Positions 1 to 8,307 of a stretch of DNA of 64,000 bases are shown piece by piece. The position numbers were made by a program, and so were the translations under genes. The notes beneath the pieces are model-generated. The model worked only from the letters and a program-made list of their open reading frames with translations. It did not search any database and was not told the DNA's origin. Within the stretch, counting starts at the first letter, position 1, and the number at the start of each line of letters is the position of its first letter. Source of the DNA: Nocardioides campestrisoli (GTDB lineage Bacteria > Actinomycetota > Actinomycetes > Propionibacteriales > Nocardioidaceae); contig NZ_CP061768.1 in NCBI RefSeq assembly GCF_013624435.2, positions 1,642,001 to 1,706,000 on the forward strand, given 5' to 3'.

Positions 1-54
1 CCCGGTCACGGTTCCGCGGTAGAGCCCTGGAGGAAGTGCCATCAAGTCGACCAT
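1..54 (-). CDS. Possible N-terminal fragment of a protein cut by the window edge
   Basis: An open frame on the minus strand begins at ATG 54 (or ATG 42) and stays open to base 1, giving at most 18 residues that continue outside the window. The visible peptide has no recognisable domain. It would lie downstream of the luciferase-like gene on the same strand. Only its position and uninterrupted frame support it, so this may be chance. No function can be assigned. Confidence 0.3.
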   Translation of the reverse strand, partial: MVDLMALPPGLYRGTVTG

Positions 55-88
55 GGCCGATTCCACCACATCGGGCGCGAGTGCTGAT

Positions 89-1132
89 TCAGGCGAGCAG
101 CTCGCGGACCCGTGGCGCCACCTCGGTGCCGTAGAGCCTGATGCACTCCATCAGGTGCTCGTGCGGCAGTGGGCCGTTGGAGTACTTGAGGTCGAAGCGG
201 TCGATGCCGAGCGCCTGCACCGTCGCCGCGATCTTCCGCGCCACCGTCTCCGGGGAGCCGACGAAGAGCGCCCCCTGGTCCACCTCGGCCTCGAACTGGT
301 CACGGGTGGCCGGCCCCCACCCGCGCTCGGCACCGATGCGGTCCCGGTTGGCCTTGAAGTGCGGGAAGAGCACGTCGCGTGCCTCCTGGTCCGTGGCTGC
401 GACGAAGCCGGGGGAGTGCACGCCCACAGGCTGCGGGGTGCCGCCGAACTCGCTGAGGGCGCGCCGGTAGAGATCGGTGAACGGCGCGAACCGGGCCGGC
501 GGCCCGCCGATGATCGCGAGCATCAGGGGCAGACCGTGGCGTGCTGCCCGCACCACGGACTCCGGCGAGCCACCCACGCCGACCCAGGTGGGCAGTGAGC
601 CCCTCGCGGTCTTGGGGTAGACGTGCGTGGGCGGCAGCGACCGCCGGGTGCGGCCCTCGAAGGAGACTTCCTGCTCGGAGCGCAGGCTGGAGAACAGCCG
701 CAGCTTCTCCTCGAAGAGCACCTCGTAGTCGGAGAGGTCCAGCCCGAACAGGGGGAACGACTCGGTGAACGAGCCGCGGCCCAACGTCACCTCGGCGCGG
801 CCGGAGGAGAGGGCGTCGAGGGTGGCGAACCGCTCGTACACCCGGATCGGGTCATCGGAGCTCAGCACGGTGACCGCGGTGCCGAGGGTGATCCGCTCGG
901 TGCGGGCGGCTGCGGCGGCCAGGACGACGTCCGGCGCCGAGATCGCGTAGTCGTCCCGGTGGTGCTCGCCCACGCTGAAGGCGTCCAGGCCGACCCGGTC
1001 GGCCAGCACCGCCTCCTCGACGACGTTGCGGAGCACCTGCGCGTGCGAGAGGAGCTCGCCGTCAGCGTCAGCGGTGACGTCCCCGAACGTGTCGACTCCC
1101 AGTGCGATGTCCCTGCTCTGCTCCTGGCTCAC
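89..1132 (-). CDS. LLM-class flavin-dependent oxidoreductase (luciferase-like)
   Basis: The 347-residue product matches the bacterial luciferase-like (LLM) family, F420- or FMN-dependent TIM-barrel oxidoreductases of the cytoplasm. The N-terminal strand reaching LGVDTFG, the early SVGEHHRDD segment and the later glycine-rich WVGVGGSPESV segment are typical of the family, and the length is normal. The frame is open upstream to 1240, but GTG 1132 is preferred because an AGGAG Shine-Dalgarno lies just upstream and the family motif begins directly after it; the extra upstream residues are arginine- and proline-rich and unlike the family. Substrate and cofactor cannot be read from the sequence. 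The gene is separated from the qcr operon by a strong hairpin. Confidence 0.85.
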   Translation of the reverse strand: MSQEQSRDIALGVDTFGDVTADADGELLSHAQVLRNVVEEAVLADRVGLDAFSVGEHHRDDYAISAPDVVLAAAAARTERITLGTAVTVLSSDDPIRVYERFATLDALSSGRAEVTLGRGSFTESFPLFGLDLSDYEVLFEEKLRLFSSLRSEQEVSFEGRTRRSLPPTHVYPKTARGSLPTWVGVGGSPESVVRAARHGLPLMLAIIGGPPARFAPFTDLYRRALSEFGGTPQPVGVHSPGFVAATDQEARDVLFPHFKANRDRIGAERGWGPATRDQFEAEVDQGALFVGSPETVARKIAATVQALGIDRFDLKYSNGPLPHEHLMECIRLYGTEVAPRVRELLA

Positions 1133-1242
1133 CCTCGGGTCACCTCTCCTCACCTGTACGCGTTTCCCGAGGCGACGCCAGGGGGATGCGCCCATCGTCT
1201 CAGGTGGGCCGGGGAGGTGGGCCGGGGAGGTCCCGGACATGA

Positions 1243-1276
1243 CGAACGCCCGGCCCCCGAAGGGACCGGGCGTTCG
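1243..1276 (-). terminator. Stem-loop terminator after qcrB
   Basis: A perfect 11-bp inverted repeat (CGAACGCCCGG / CCGGGCGTTCG) with a 12-base loop lies 18 bases beyond the qcrB stop. It has no clear T tract, as is common for actinobacterial intrinsic terminators. It probably ends the ctaE-qcrCAB transcript and insulates the luciferase-like gene downstream. Confidence 0.75.
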
Positions 1277-1294
1277 CCGCGCTACGTCAGGCGG

Positions 1295-3037
1295 TCAGTG
1301 GCGCAGCTCCGCGCCCTCGACGTCGTCATGGCCGTCGAACTCGTGACCGTCGGCCGGGTGCTCCAGGCCGGACTGGAGCTCGTGCTCCTCGTCGGCGTGG
1401 TGGTGCGCCGCCTCGAGCTCGGCCCGCGTGGGCTTCTGCACGTTGTGCCCGTTGAACCAGGCCGAGAGGCGCGCCCGGAGCCGGTTGGCCCGGGTGCCGG
1501 GTGCCGGGACGCCGTTGGCGTCGACGTCGCTCTCCAGCGTGTAGACCTCGTCCCGGTCCCGCGCGGTGAGGGTGTACTGCGTCTCCGGGTCGAGCGGCAG
1601 GTGCCGCTCGCTGTAGGAGCCCTCGGGCGAGCGCATGATGATGCCCGTCTCGTAGCCGTGCAGGAGCTTCTCGTTGTCGTGACGCTGCAGCGAGAGGCAC
1701 CAGCGGCGGGTGATCCAGAAGGCGATCAGCGGACCGACGAACACAGCCACCCGCATGAAGTAGGTGATCTGGTTGATGCTCAGGTCGAACTTGATCGCGA
1801 TCAGGTCGTTTCCGCCGGCCGCCCACATCAGACCGTAGAAGGTCATCAGGGCGACCATCACCGCCGTACGGGTCGGTGCGTTGCGCGGACGCTGCAGCAG
1901 GTGGTGCTCACGCTTGTCGCCGGTGATCCAGGCCTCGATGAACGGCAGCAGGAGGACCACCACGAACAGCAGGATCGGCAGCACCAGGATCGGCAGGAAG
2001 ACGTTCCAGGAGAGCGTGACGCCCAGGAACTCAGACTCCCAGCCGGGCATGATGCGCAGCGCACCGTCCGGCCAGCCCATGTACCAGTCGGGCTGGGAGC
2101 CCGCGGTCACCTTCGACGGGTCGTACGGGCCGTACTTCCAGACCGGGTTGATGGTCATGAACCCACCCATCAGGGCGGTGACACCGAAGACGATGAAGAA
2201 GAAGCCGCCGGCCTTGGCCGCGTACACGGGGAGCATCGGGTAGCCGACGACGTTCTCCTCGGTACGACCGGGTCCAGGCCACTGCGTGTGCTTGTGGTAG
2301 ACGAGCAGCAGCATGTGGGCGGCGATCAGGGCCAGCAGGATGCCCGGGATGAGCAGCACGTGCACGATGTAGAGGCGCGGGATGATCGCGTCGCCGGGGA
2401 ACTCGCCGCCGAAGAGGAAGAACGACATGTAGGTGCCGACCACCGGGGCCGACTTCATGAAGCCGTCCGCGGCCCGGACGCCGGTGCCCGAGAGCAGGTC
2501 GTCGGGGAGCGAGTAGCCGGTGAAGCCCTCGAGCGTGCCCAGGATGAGCAGCAGCATGCCGATCACCCAGTTGAGCTCGCGCGGCTTGCGGAACGCGCCG
2601 GTGAAGTAGACGCGCATCAGGTGGACCATCATCGAGCCGATGAAGATCATCGCCGCCCAGTGGTGCATCTGCCGCATGAGCAGACCGCCGCGGACGTCGA
2701 ACGAGATGTCCAGCGCCGAGACCATGGCCTCGGACATGTAGATGCCGCGCAGCTGGTCGTAGGAGCCCTGGTACTGCACCTCGGACATGCTGGGGTTGAA
2801 CCACAGCGTCAGGAAGACACCGGTCAGCAGCAGGACGACGAAGCTCCACAGAGCGATCTCGCCGAGCATGAAGGACCAGTGGTCGGGGAAGACCTTGCGG
2901 AGGTTCTTCTTCATGGCGCTGCCGAGGCCGAGGCGCTCGTCAGCCCACGTCGCGAGGCCTCCGGCCTTCGAGGGCTTCTTCGCGGTCGCGGCCGCGGAAG
3001 CGTTGGTGGTAGCCACCTTGGTGGTGTCGACGCTCAC
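1295..3037 (-). CDS. qcrB: Cytochrome bc1 complex cytochrome b subunit QcrB
   Basis: This 580-residue integral membrane protein is the di-heme cytochrome b of the menaquinol:cytochrome c reductase, which in actinobacteria forms a bcc-aa3 supercomplex with cytochrome oxidase. The sequence shows the hydrophobic core with paired heme-region histidines (for example MRQMHHWAAM and later IVHVLLIPG and AAHMLLLVYH) and a PDWY motif like the quinol-site PEWY. A long charged C-terminal tail rich in His, Glu and Asp follows, as in other actinobacterial QcrB proteins. The ATG start overlaps the end of qcrA by four bases, so the two are probably translationally coupled. It is the last gene of ctaE-qcrCAB. 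Identification is secure. Confidence 0.97.
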   Translation of the reverse strand: MSVDTTKVATTNASAAATAKKPSKAGGLATWADERLGLGSAMKKNLRKVFPDHWSFMLGEIALWSFVVLLLTGVFLTLWFNPSMSEVQYQGSYDQLRGIYMSEAMVSALDISFDVRGGLLMRQMHHWAAMIFIGSMMVHLMRVYFTGAFRKPRELNWVIGMLLLILGTLEGFTGYSLPDDLLSGTGVRAADGFMKSAPVVGTYMSFFLFGGEFPGDAIIPRLYIVHVLLIPGILLALIAAHMLLLVYHKHTQWPGPGRTEENVVGYPMLPVYAAKAGGFFFIVFGVTALMGGFMTINPVWKYGPYDPSKVTAGSQPDWYMGWPDGALRIMPGWESEFLGVTLSWNVFLPILVLPILLFVVVLLLPFIEAWITGDKREHHLLQRPRNAPTRTAVMVALMTFYGLMWAAGGNDLIAIKFDLSINQITYFMRVAVFVGPLIAFWITRRWCLSLQRHDNEKLLHGYETGIIMRSPEGSYSERHLPLDPETQYTLTARDRDEVYTLESDVDANGVPAPGTRANRLRARLSAWFNGHNVQKPTRAELEAAHHHADEEHELQSGLEHPADGHEFDGHDDVEGAELRH

Positions 3038-4107
3038 TTCGAGTCACGCTCCCAGTAGCTCGGACCGACGGGTTCGGTGAAGTCGCTCTGCGCGATCAGG
3101 TAACCCTCGGAGTCCACAGCCAGCGGGAGCTGGGGGAGGGGCCGGGCGGCCGGGCCGAAGACGACCCGGGCGCTGTCCGCCAGGTCGAACGTCGACTGGT
3201 GGCAGGGGCAGAGCAGGTGGTGGGTGGTGCGCTCGTTGAGCGAGATCGGGCAGCCCACGTGGGTGCAGATCTTGGAGTACGCCACGATGCCGTCGACGGT
3301 CCAGTTCTCCCGGCCCTTGCCCGGAGTGATGTCGTCGGGCTCCATGCGCAGCAGGATCAGCGAGGCCTTGGACTTGGCCACCTGGAGGGGAGCACCCTCC
3401 AGCACGTGGTGACCGTTCTCGTCGACCTCGAAGATCGCGGCGGGCTGGGCGTTGACCAGGTCGCCGACCTCCAGGTCGGAGACCTTGATCGGGGTGCCGA
3501 GGACGTCGCGGACGACGCGCTCGCCGGCCTTCCAGATGGTGTGCTCCAGGCCGCCACCGTTCTCCGGGTCGACGACCTCGTCGGAGAAGGGGAGGGGGCC
3601 CAGGTCGCGGAGCAGCACGACGGCCGGCAGGCCGAGCGCGGCGACGGCACCCAGGAGGGAGTTGCGCACCAGGGGACGACGACCAATGCCGGACTCGGCG
3701 AGGCCGGTCTGCAGCGCGTCGACGGTGGCGGCACGGTCCTCGTCGGAGGAGCGCGCCGGGTGCCGGTACTCGACCAGCTCGTGGTCCGCCATCAGCTTGC
3801 GGGCCCACTGGATGATGCCGACGCCCAGGAGCAGCAGCGCCAGGCCCAGGGTGGCGCCGAGCGTCACCGTGGAGGCGCCGAAGCCCATCAGGGTGTCAGC
3901 GTCCTCGCCCACCTGGAAGGTGAAGTACGCCACCACGAAGAGGACGGCGAACAGGGTGGACAGGCCGAAGAAGGTCGCCACCTGCCGCTCGGCGCGCTTC
4001 TCGGCGCGCTCGTCGACGTCGGTCGGGCGCCAGGTGTGTGCCGGGAGCCCCGGGTCCGCGATCGGGTCGCCCTCGACCGCGGGGAGGTTCTGGTCGTGCT
4101 CGCTCAC
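3034..4107 (-). CDS. qcrA: Rieske iron-sulfur subunit QcrA
   Basis: This 357-residue Rieske protein passes electrons from menaquinol to the diheme cytochrome c. The cluster-binding motifs are complete: CTHVGC at 281-286 and CPCH at 300-303. The expected ligands are Cys281, His283, Cys300 and His303, with Cys286 and Cys302 forming the disulfide. Hydrophobic segments near 46-65, 80-100 and 151-167 match the three transmembrane helices of actinobacterial QcrA, rather than the single helix of most bacteria. The GTG start shares GTGA with the qcrC stop, and the gene overlaps qcrB at its other end. Cluster loading and Tat-dependent insertion are known for the family and not visible here. Confidence 0.97.
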   Translation of the reverse strand: MSEHDQNLPAVEGDPIADPGLPAHTWRPTDVDERAEKRAERQVATFFGLSTLFAVLFVVAYFTFQVGEDADTLMGFGASTVTLGATLGLALLLLGVGIIQWARKLMADHELVEYRHPARSSDEDRAATVDALQTGLAESGIGRRPLVRNSLLGAVAALGLPAVVLLRDLGPLPFSDEVVDPENGGGLEHTIWKAGERVVRDVLGTPIKVSDLEVGDLVNAQPAAIFEVDENGHHVLEGAPLQVAKSKASLILLRMEPDDITPGKGRENWTVDGIVAYSKICTHVGCPISLNERTTHHLLCPCHQSTFDLADSARVVFGPAARPLPQLPLAVDSEGYLIAQSDFTEPVGPSYWERDSK

Positions 4108-4976
4108 GCTTCCACCTTGTCCTTCTTCGAGCGGGTCGAGTGCGCCGCGATCCAGATCGCGAACCCGACCAGGCTGCCGATGCCGACGACCCAGGCGAAG
4201 ACGCCCTCCGAGACGGGGCCGAGGCCACCGAGGCCGAAGCCGCCGTACTCCGGCTCGTCCTCCAGGGACTTCAGGTAGGCGATGACGTCGCGCTTGGCGT
4301 CGGGCGGGATGTTGCCGTTGGAGAAGACGTCCATGCTCTGCGGGCCGGTCAGCATGGCCTCGTAGATGTGCTTCTCGTCGACGCCCTTGAGCGAGGGGGC
4401 GTAGCCACCTCGGGGCATGGCTCCGCCCGAGCCGTTGAAGTTGTGGCAGGCGGTGCAGTTGGTCAGGAAGATCTGCCCGCCGCGGGAGATCGCCTCCTGG
4501 CGCTCCTCGTCGGAGAGACCGTCGATGCTGTAGTCCTCCGAGGAGGGGATCGCCGGGCCGGGGCCCAGCGAGGCGACGAAGGCAGCCATCGCCTTGGTCT
4601 CCTCCTCGTTGTAGAGCCGCTCCTTGCGGGGAGCCTGCTGGCCCGGGTTGGACATGGGCATCCGGCCGGTGCCGACCTGGAAGTCGACAGCGGCGGCGCC
4701 CACGCCGACCAGCGACGGGCCGAGGTTGTAGCCGTCACGGGCGGTGCGGATGCCCTCGCCGTTCAGGCCGTGGCAGGAGGAGCAGCCCACCAGGAAGAGC
4801 TCTCGACCCTGGTCGATCAGCTCCTGGTCTGCCTTGGTCTCCGACGCCGTGGCAGGCGCGAAAGCGGCGTACAGCCCGCCGGTCATCACAAGACCGAGCA
4901 GCAGCACGGCCAGTCCCGCGAGCGGGCCCCGGCGGTGCCGGGACAACCGTCCAGCGGTTCGGTTCAGGAAACGCAC
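4104..4976 (-). CDS. qcrC: Diheme cytochrome c subunit QcrC
   Basis: The 290-residue protein carries two c-type heme motifs, CSSCH at 65-69 and CTACH at 174-178. This is the diheme QcrC that replaces soluble cytochrome c in actinobacteria and hands electrons to the aa3 oxidase. An N-terminal hydrophobic segment (about 18-40) acts as signal or anchor and a C-terminal helix ends in a basic stretch, so both heme domains face outside. The GTG start is preceded by an AGAGGAA Shine-Dalgarno. It sits 49 bases after ctaE and overlaps qcrA by four bases. Confidence 0.96.
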   Translation of the reverse strand: MRFLNRTAGRLSRHRRGPLAGLAVLLLGLVMTGGLYAAFAPATASETKADQELIDQGRELFLVGCSSCHGLNGEGIRTARDGYNLGPSLVGVGAAAVDFQVGTGRMPMSNPGQQAPRKERLYNEEETKAMAAFVASLGPGPAIPSSEDYSIDGLSDEERQEAISRGGQIFLTNCTACHNFNGSGGAMPRGGYAPSLKGVDEKHIYEAMLTGPQSMDVFSNGNIPPDAKRDVIAYLKSLEDEPEYGGFGLGGLGPVSEGVFAWVVGIGSLVGFAIWIAAHSTRSKKDKVEA

Positions 4977-5025
4977 GTGAAAATTCCTCTTCAGATCCGG
5001 TTCGGAGACTCAGGGGGACGAGGAC

Positions 5026-5673
5026 TCATTGAATGAGGTAGATGGCAGAGAACAGGGCGATCCACACGACGTCGACGAAGTGCCAGTAGTAGGACACGAC
5101 GATCGCGCTGACCGCCTGCTCGTGGGTGAAGCGTCGGGCCATGTAGGTGCGGCCCAGGACGAAGAGGAAGGCGAGGAGCCCGCCCGCGACGTGGATGCCG
5201 TGGAACCCGGTGGTCAGGTAGAACACCGAGCCGTAGGCGGAGTCCTGGATCGTGAGGCCGGCGTGCACCAGCTCGGCGTACTCGAAGGCCTGACCGGCGA
5301 CGAAGATGGCGCCCATGATGTAGGTCAGGACGAACCACTCGCGCAGTCCCCAGCCCTTGACGTCGAAGAGCGATCCCTTGCGGCCGACCTGGCCGCGCTC
5401 GGCGGCGAAGACGCCGAGCTGGCAGGTGACCGAGGAGAGCACCAGGATCGTGGTGTTCGCCGTGGCGAAGCCCACCGTCAGGTGCTGGGTCTCCTGCGCC
5501 CACAGGTCCGGGCTCACCGCGCGGATCGTGAAGTAGGACGCGAAGAGGGCTGCGAAGAACATCAGCTCGCTTGCGAGCCAGATGATCGTCCCCACGCTGA
5601 CCATGCTCGGTCGGTCGTGGTGCCCGTGAAGTCGGGATGCCGGAATAGCTGTTGCAGTCGCCACGGGAGACAT
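5026..5673 (-). CDS. ctaE: Cytochrome c oxidase subunit III CtaE
   Basis: This 215-residue membrane protein is subunit III of the aa3 cytochrome c oxidase, with segments such as [29 protein letters not shown] and [12 protein letters not shown] that are diagnostic of the family. It supports proton-uptake stability of the oxidase and has no redox centre. It is the first gene of ctaE-qcrCAB. The ATG at 5673 follows an AGGAAG sequence at a rather long distance. The other oxidase subunits (CtaC, CtaD, CtaF) are not in this window. A divergent ctaG-like assembly gene begins 128 bases away. Confidence 0.95.
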   Translation of the reverse strand: MSPVATATAIPASRLHGHHDRPSMVSVGTIIWLASELMFFAALFASYFTIRAVSPDLWAQETQHLTVGFATANTTILVLSSVTCQLGVFAAERGQVGRKGSLFDVKGWGLREWFVLTYIMGAIFVAGQAFEYAELVHAGLTIQDSAYGSVFYLTTGFHGIHVAGGLLAFLFVLGRTYMARRFTHEQAVSAIVVSYYWHFVDVVWIALFSAIYLIQ

Positions 5674-5789
5674 TATGGGGGTACTTCCTGTGAGGGTTGC
5701 CTCTGCCCCCTCGTTTGAGCGTTTCCCGTCATGCCCGCGCCGCTGCGGGCCCGGGGCCCGGCACCTGATTACCCGTTCCGGGCGCCGCG

Positions 5790-5795
5790 TACTCT
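5790..5795 (+). promoter_or_regulatory. -10 element of ctaG (leaderless layout)
   Basis: TACTCT ends six bases before ATG 5802. The GGAG between them is too close to the start to serve as a Shine-Dalgarno, so a leaderless mRNA is inferred. Confidence 0.55.
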
Positions 5796-5801
5796 GGAGT
5801 A

Positions 5802-6725
5802 ATGCTCGTCCAGTCCGTGGGATCCCCGACGCTGCCTGAGTTCACCGTGGGGCGCGTGTTCACCGACTGGGGCATCGACCCGCTGCCGTTCATCCTGACC
5901 GTCTGGGTGGCCGGCCTCTACCTGCTGGGAGTCTGGACGCTGCGCCGTCGTGGCGACCGGTGGCCGGTGGGACGCACGGTCGCGTTCGTCGGGCTGGGCA
6001 TGGGCGCCTTCTTCTTCGCCACCGCCTCCGGTCTGGCCCGCTACGACACGACGCTGCTCTCGGCGCACATGGTCCAGCACATGATCCTGTCGATGGTCGT
6101 GCCGCTGTGCCTGGCGCTCGGGGCCCCGGTCACGCTGGCACTGCGGACGCTCCCGGGCACTCCGCGACGCTGGCTCCTGGCGGTGCTGCACTCCCGGGTG
6201 GCCAAGGTGCTGTCCTTCCCGCCACTGGCGTTCGGGCTCTACATCCTCTCGCCGTGGGCGCTCTACTTCACCTCCTGGTACGACGCGAGCCTGACGTCGT
6301 CGTACGTGCACGAGATGATGCACATCCACCTGGTGGCGGTCGGGGCGATCTTCTTCTGGCCGCTGATGGGCGTGGACCCGGTGCCGGGCCGGGTGGTCTG
6401 GCCGTTCCGCCTGCTGCTGACCTTCATGACGCTGCCCTTCCACGCGTTCCTGGGCGTCACGATCATGGGACAGAGCACGCTCATCGCCGGCGACTGGTAC
6501 CTCGCGCTGCGGGAGGGTCCGATGGGCTCCTGGCTGCCGGACGCGATGGACGACCAGCACCGCGCCGGCGGCATCCTGTGGGCGTCGGGCGACCTGATCG
6601 GCATCATCTTCCTCATCGTCCTGTTCGCCCAGTGGGCGCGTTCGTCGATGAAGGAGGCCGTGCGCGAGGACCGCCGGCTGGACCGCCTGGAGGCGCGGGA
6701 ACAGGTCAGCCGTCGCGCCGGGTAG
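5802..6725 (+). CDS. ctaG: Cytochrome c oxidase assembly protein, CtaG (Caa3) family
   Basis: The 307-residue polytopic membrane protein belongs to the caa3-type CtaG family, implicated in cytochrome oxidase assembly and probably copper delivery. Several hydrophobic helices carry family-like motifs such as [21 protein letters not shown] and FHAFLG. These contain conserved His and Met residues suited to metal handling. The tail is charged and cytoplasmic. It is transcribed divergently from ctaE, fitting a role in oxidase biogenesis. Its TAG stop is also the start of the -10-like hexamer of the next gene. This family is distinct from the Cox11/CtaG proteins of proteobacteria. Confidence 0.88.
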   Translation: MLVQSVGSPTLPEFTVGRVFTDWGIDPLPFILTVWVAGLYLLGVWTLRRRGDRWPVGRTVAFVGLGMGAFFFATASGLARYDTTLLSAHMVQHMILSMVVPLCLALGAPVTLALRTLPGTPRRWLLAVLHSRVAKVLSFPPLAFGLYILSPWALYFTSWYDASLTSSYVHEMMHIHLVAVGAIFFWPLMGVDPVPGRVVWPFRLLLTFMTLPFHAFLGVTIMGQSTLIAGDWYLALREGPMGSWLPDAMDDQHRAGGILWASGDLIGIIFLIVLFAQWARSSMKEAVREDRRLDRLEAREQVSRRAG

Positions 6726-6728
6726 CAT
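6723..6728 (+). promoter_or_regulatory. -10 element built on the ctaG stop codon
   Basis: TAGCAT lies seven bases before GTG 6736. Its first three bases are the TAG stop codon of ctaG. Confidence 0.5.
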
Positions 6729-6735
6729 CGGGCGC

Positions 6736-7158
6736 GTGATGGACTCGAACGCCTCGAAGACCACCCCGCTGAAGGTGCTCGTCTACTCCGACGACGTCAA
6801 CACCCGCCAGCAGGTCATCCTCGCCCTCGGGCGTCGACCCCACCCCGACCTCCCCGAGCTGGAGTACGTCGAGGTGGCCACGGAGCCGGTGGTGATCGCC
6901 ACCATGGACGCCGGGGGGATCGACCTCCTCGTGCTGGACGGCGAGGCCGTCCCGGCCGGCGGCATGGGGATCGCCAAGCAGCTCAAGGACGAGATCTACG
7001 ACTGCCCGCCGGTCCTGGTGCTCACCGGGCGTCCTCAGGACGCCTGGCTGGCCACCTGGTCCCGCGCGGAGGCCGCCGTGCCGCACCCGCTCGACCCGAT
7101 CCAGCTGGCCGAGTCGGCGGTCGCGCTCCTGCGCTCGCGGCTGCCCGCCACCGCCTGA
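6736..7158 (+). CDS. Receiver-like (pseudo-receiver) domain protein
   Basis: The 140-residue product looks like a stand-alone response-regulator receiver fold. It has an acidic SDD near 18-20, a central DLLVLDGE with Asp68 at the phosphorylation position, and LVLTGR for strand 4 and its Thr. The usual Lys of the KP motif near the end is replaced: the sequence reads AVPHPLD. Phosphotransfer chemistry is therefore doubtful. It has no output domain. It sits between ctaG and trpD and ends four bases before trpD. I know it only as a conserved actinobacterial hypothetical. GTG 6736 is chosen from the upstream hexamer; ATG 6739 is the next codon. Confidence 0.75.
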   Translation: MMDSNASKTTPLKVLVYSDDVNTRQQVILALGRRPHPDLPELEYVEVATEPVVIATMDAGGIDLLVLDGEAVPAGGMGIAKQLKDEIYDCPPVLVLTGRPQDAWLATWSRAEAAVPHPLDPIQLAESAVALLRSRLPATA

Positions 7159-7162
7159 TCGG

Positions 7163-8194
7163 ATGGCTGCCAGCAGCTGGCCCGAGGTCCTCTCCGGCCT
7201 CGTGGCCGGGCGAGACCTGACCCTGGAGCAGGCCCAGTGGGCCATGGGCCAGGTGCTCGCCGGTGAGGCGACCCCGGCCCAGATCGCGGGCTTCGCGGTG
7301 GCACTGCGGGCCAAGGGCGAGTCCGTCGACGAGATCCAGGGGCTCTCCGACGCCATGCTCGCGGCGGGGAACCCGATCTCGGTGCCCGGCCGACTGCTCG
7401 ACGTGGTGGGCACCGGCGGCGACCGCTCGATGTCGGTGAACATCTCCACGATGGCCGCGATCGTCGCCGCCGCGGCCGGTGCGCGCGTGGTCAAGCACGG
7501 CAGCCGCTCTGCGTCCTCCGCGTCAGGCTCCGCGGACGTCCTGGAGGCGCTCGGCATCCGGCTCGACCTGACGCTCGACCGGGTCTCGGCGATCGCCGAG
7601 GAGGTGGGGATCACCTTCTGCTTCGCCGCCGCCTTCCACCCCGCGATGCGCCACGCCGCCGCCCCGCGCCGCGAGCTCGGGATCGCGACCAGCTTCAACC
7701 TGCTCGGACCGCTGTCCAACCCGGCGCGGCCCGCGGCTCAGGCGATCGGCTGCGCCGACCCCCGGATGGCGCCGGTGATGGCCGAGGTGTTCGCCCGCCG
7801 AGGGCTGGACGCCTGGGTCTTCCGCGGGGACGACGGCCTCGACGAGCTCACCATCACCACCACCTCGACCGTGTGGAGCGTCCGCGACGGGCAGGTCGAG
7901 GAGTGGCAGGTCGACCCCACGTCACTGGGACTGTCGCTCAGCCCGCTCGACGCGCTGCGCGGCGGGGACCCGGCGTACAACGCGGGCGTGGTCCGCAGCC
8001 TGGTGGCGGGGGAGCAGGGGGCCGTGCGCGAAGCGGTGCTGCTCAACGCCGGGGCGGCGCTCGCCGTGTACGACGCGGAGCCCGGAACCCCGCAGGAGCG
8101 GCTCGCCGCGGGCCTGGCCAAGGCTGCGGAGGCCGTGGACTCGGGTGCTGCGGCGGACCTGCTCGAGCGCTGGGTGGCGGCCTCAGCTCGCTGA
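7163..8194 (+). CDS. trpD: Anthranilate phosphoribosyltransferase
   Basis: TrpD transfers the phosphoribosyl group of PRPP to anthranilate, the second step of tryptophan synthesis. The 343-residue sequence has the PRPP-loop GTGGD at 83-87, KHGSRSASS from 111 that forms part of the anthranilate and phosphate sites, and the NLLGPLSNPA segment. Length is normal. The start lies four bases after the receiver-like gene, so the two are probably co-transcribed. No other trp gene is nearby, and this isolated trpD next to ctaE-qcrCAB matches the mycobacterial arrangement. A bidirectional hairpin follows the stop. Confidence 0.95.
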   Translation: MAASSWPEVLSGLVAGRDLTLEQAQWAMGQVLAGEATPAQIAGFAVALRAKGESVDEIQGLSDAMLAAGNPISVPGRLLDVVGTGGDRSMSVNISTMAAIVAAAAGARVVKHGSRSASSASGSADVLEALGIRLDLTLDRVSAIAEEVGITFCFAAAFHPAMRHAAAPRRELGIATSFNLLGPLSNPARPAAQAIGCADPRMAPVMAEVFARRGLDAWVFRGDDGLDELTITTTSTVWSVRDGQVEEWQVDPTSLGLSLSPLDALRGGDPAYNAGVVRSLVAGEQGAVREAVLLNAGAALAVYDAEPGTPQERLAAGLAKAAEAVDSGAAADLLERWVAASAR

Positions 8195-8260
8195 GCGGCG
8201 AGGCGGGCCGCTGGCGCCACGAGCAGGTGAACGATCCGTGGCCCCCCTACGGTCGACCGT

Positions 8261-8290
8261 GACCGCGGTGCCGCGAGGCGCACCGCGGTC
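8261..8290. terminator. Bidirectional terminator between trpD and the giant repeat gene
   Basis: A perfect 11-bp inverted repeat (GACCGCGGTGC / GCACCGCGGTC) with an 8-base loop sits between the convergent ends of trpD (8194) and the large minus-strand gene (8308). It is symmetrical enough to serve both strands. Confidence 0.7.
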
Positions 8291-8307
8291 CGGCCGGTTT
8301 GCCCTCG

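Noticed and set aside
623-3058. An 811-codon plus-strand open frame opposite qcrB
   Set aside because: It mirrors qcrB codons and shows no domain; rejected in favour of QcrB with its heme and quinol-site motifs.
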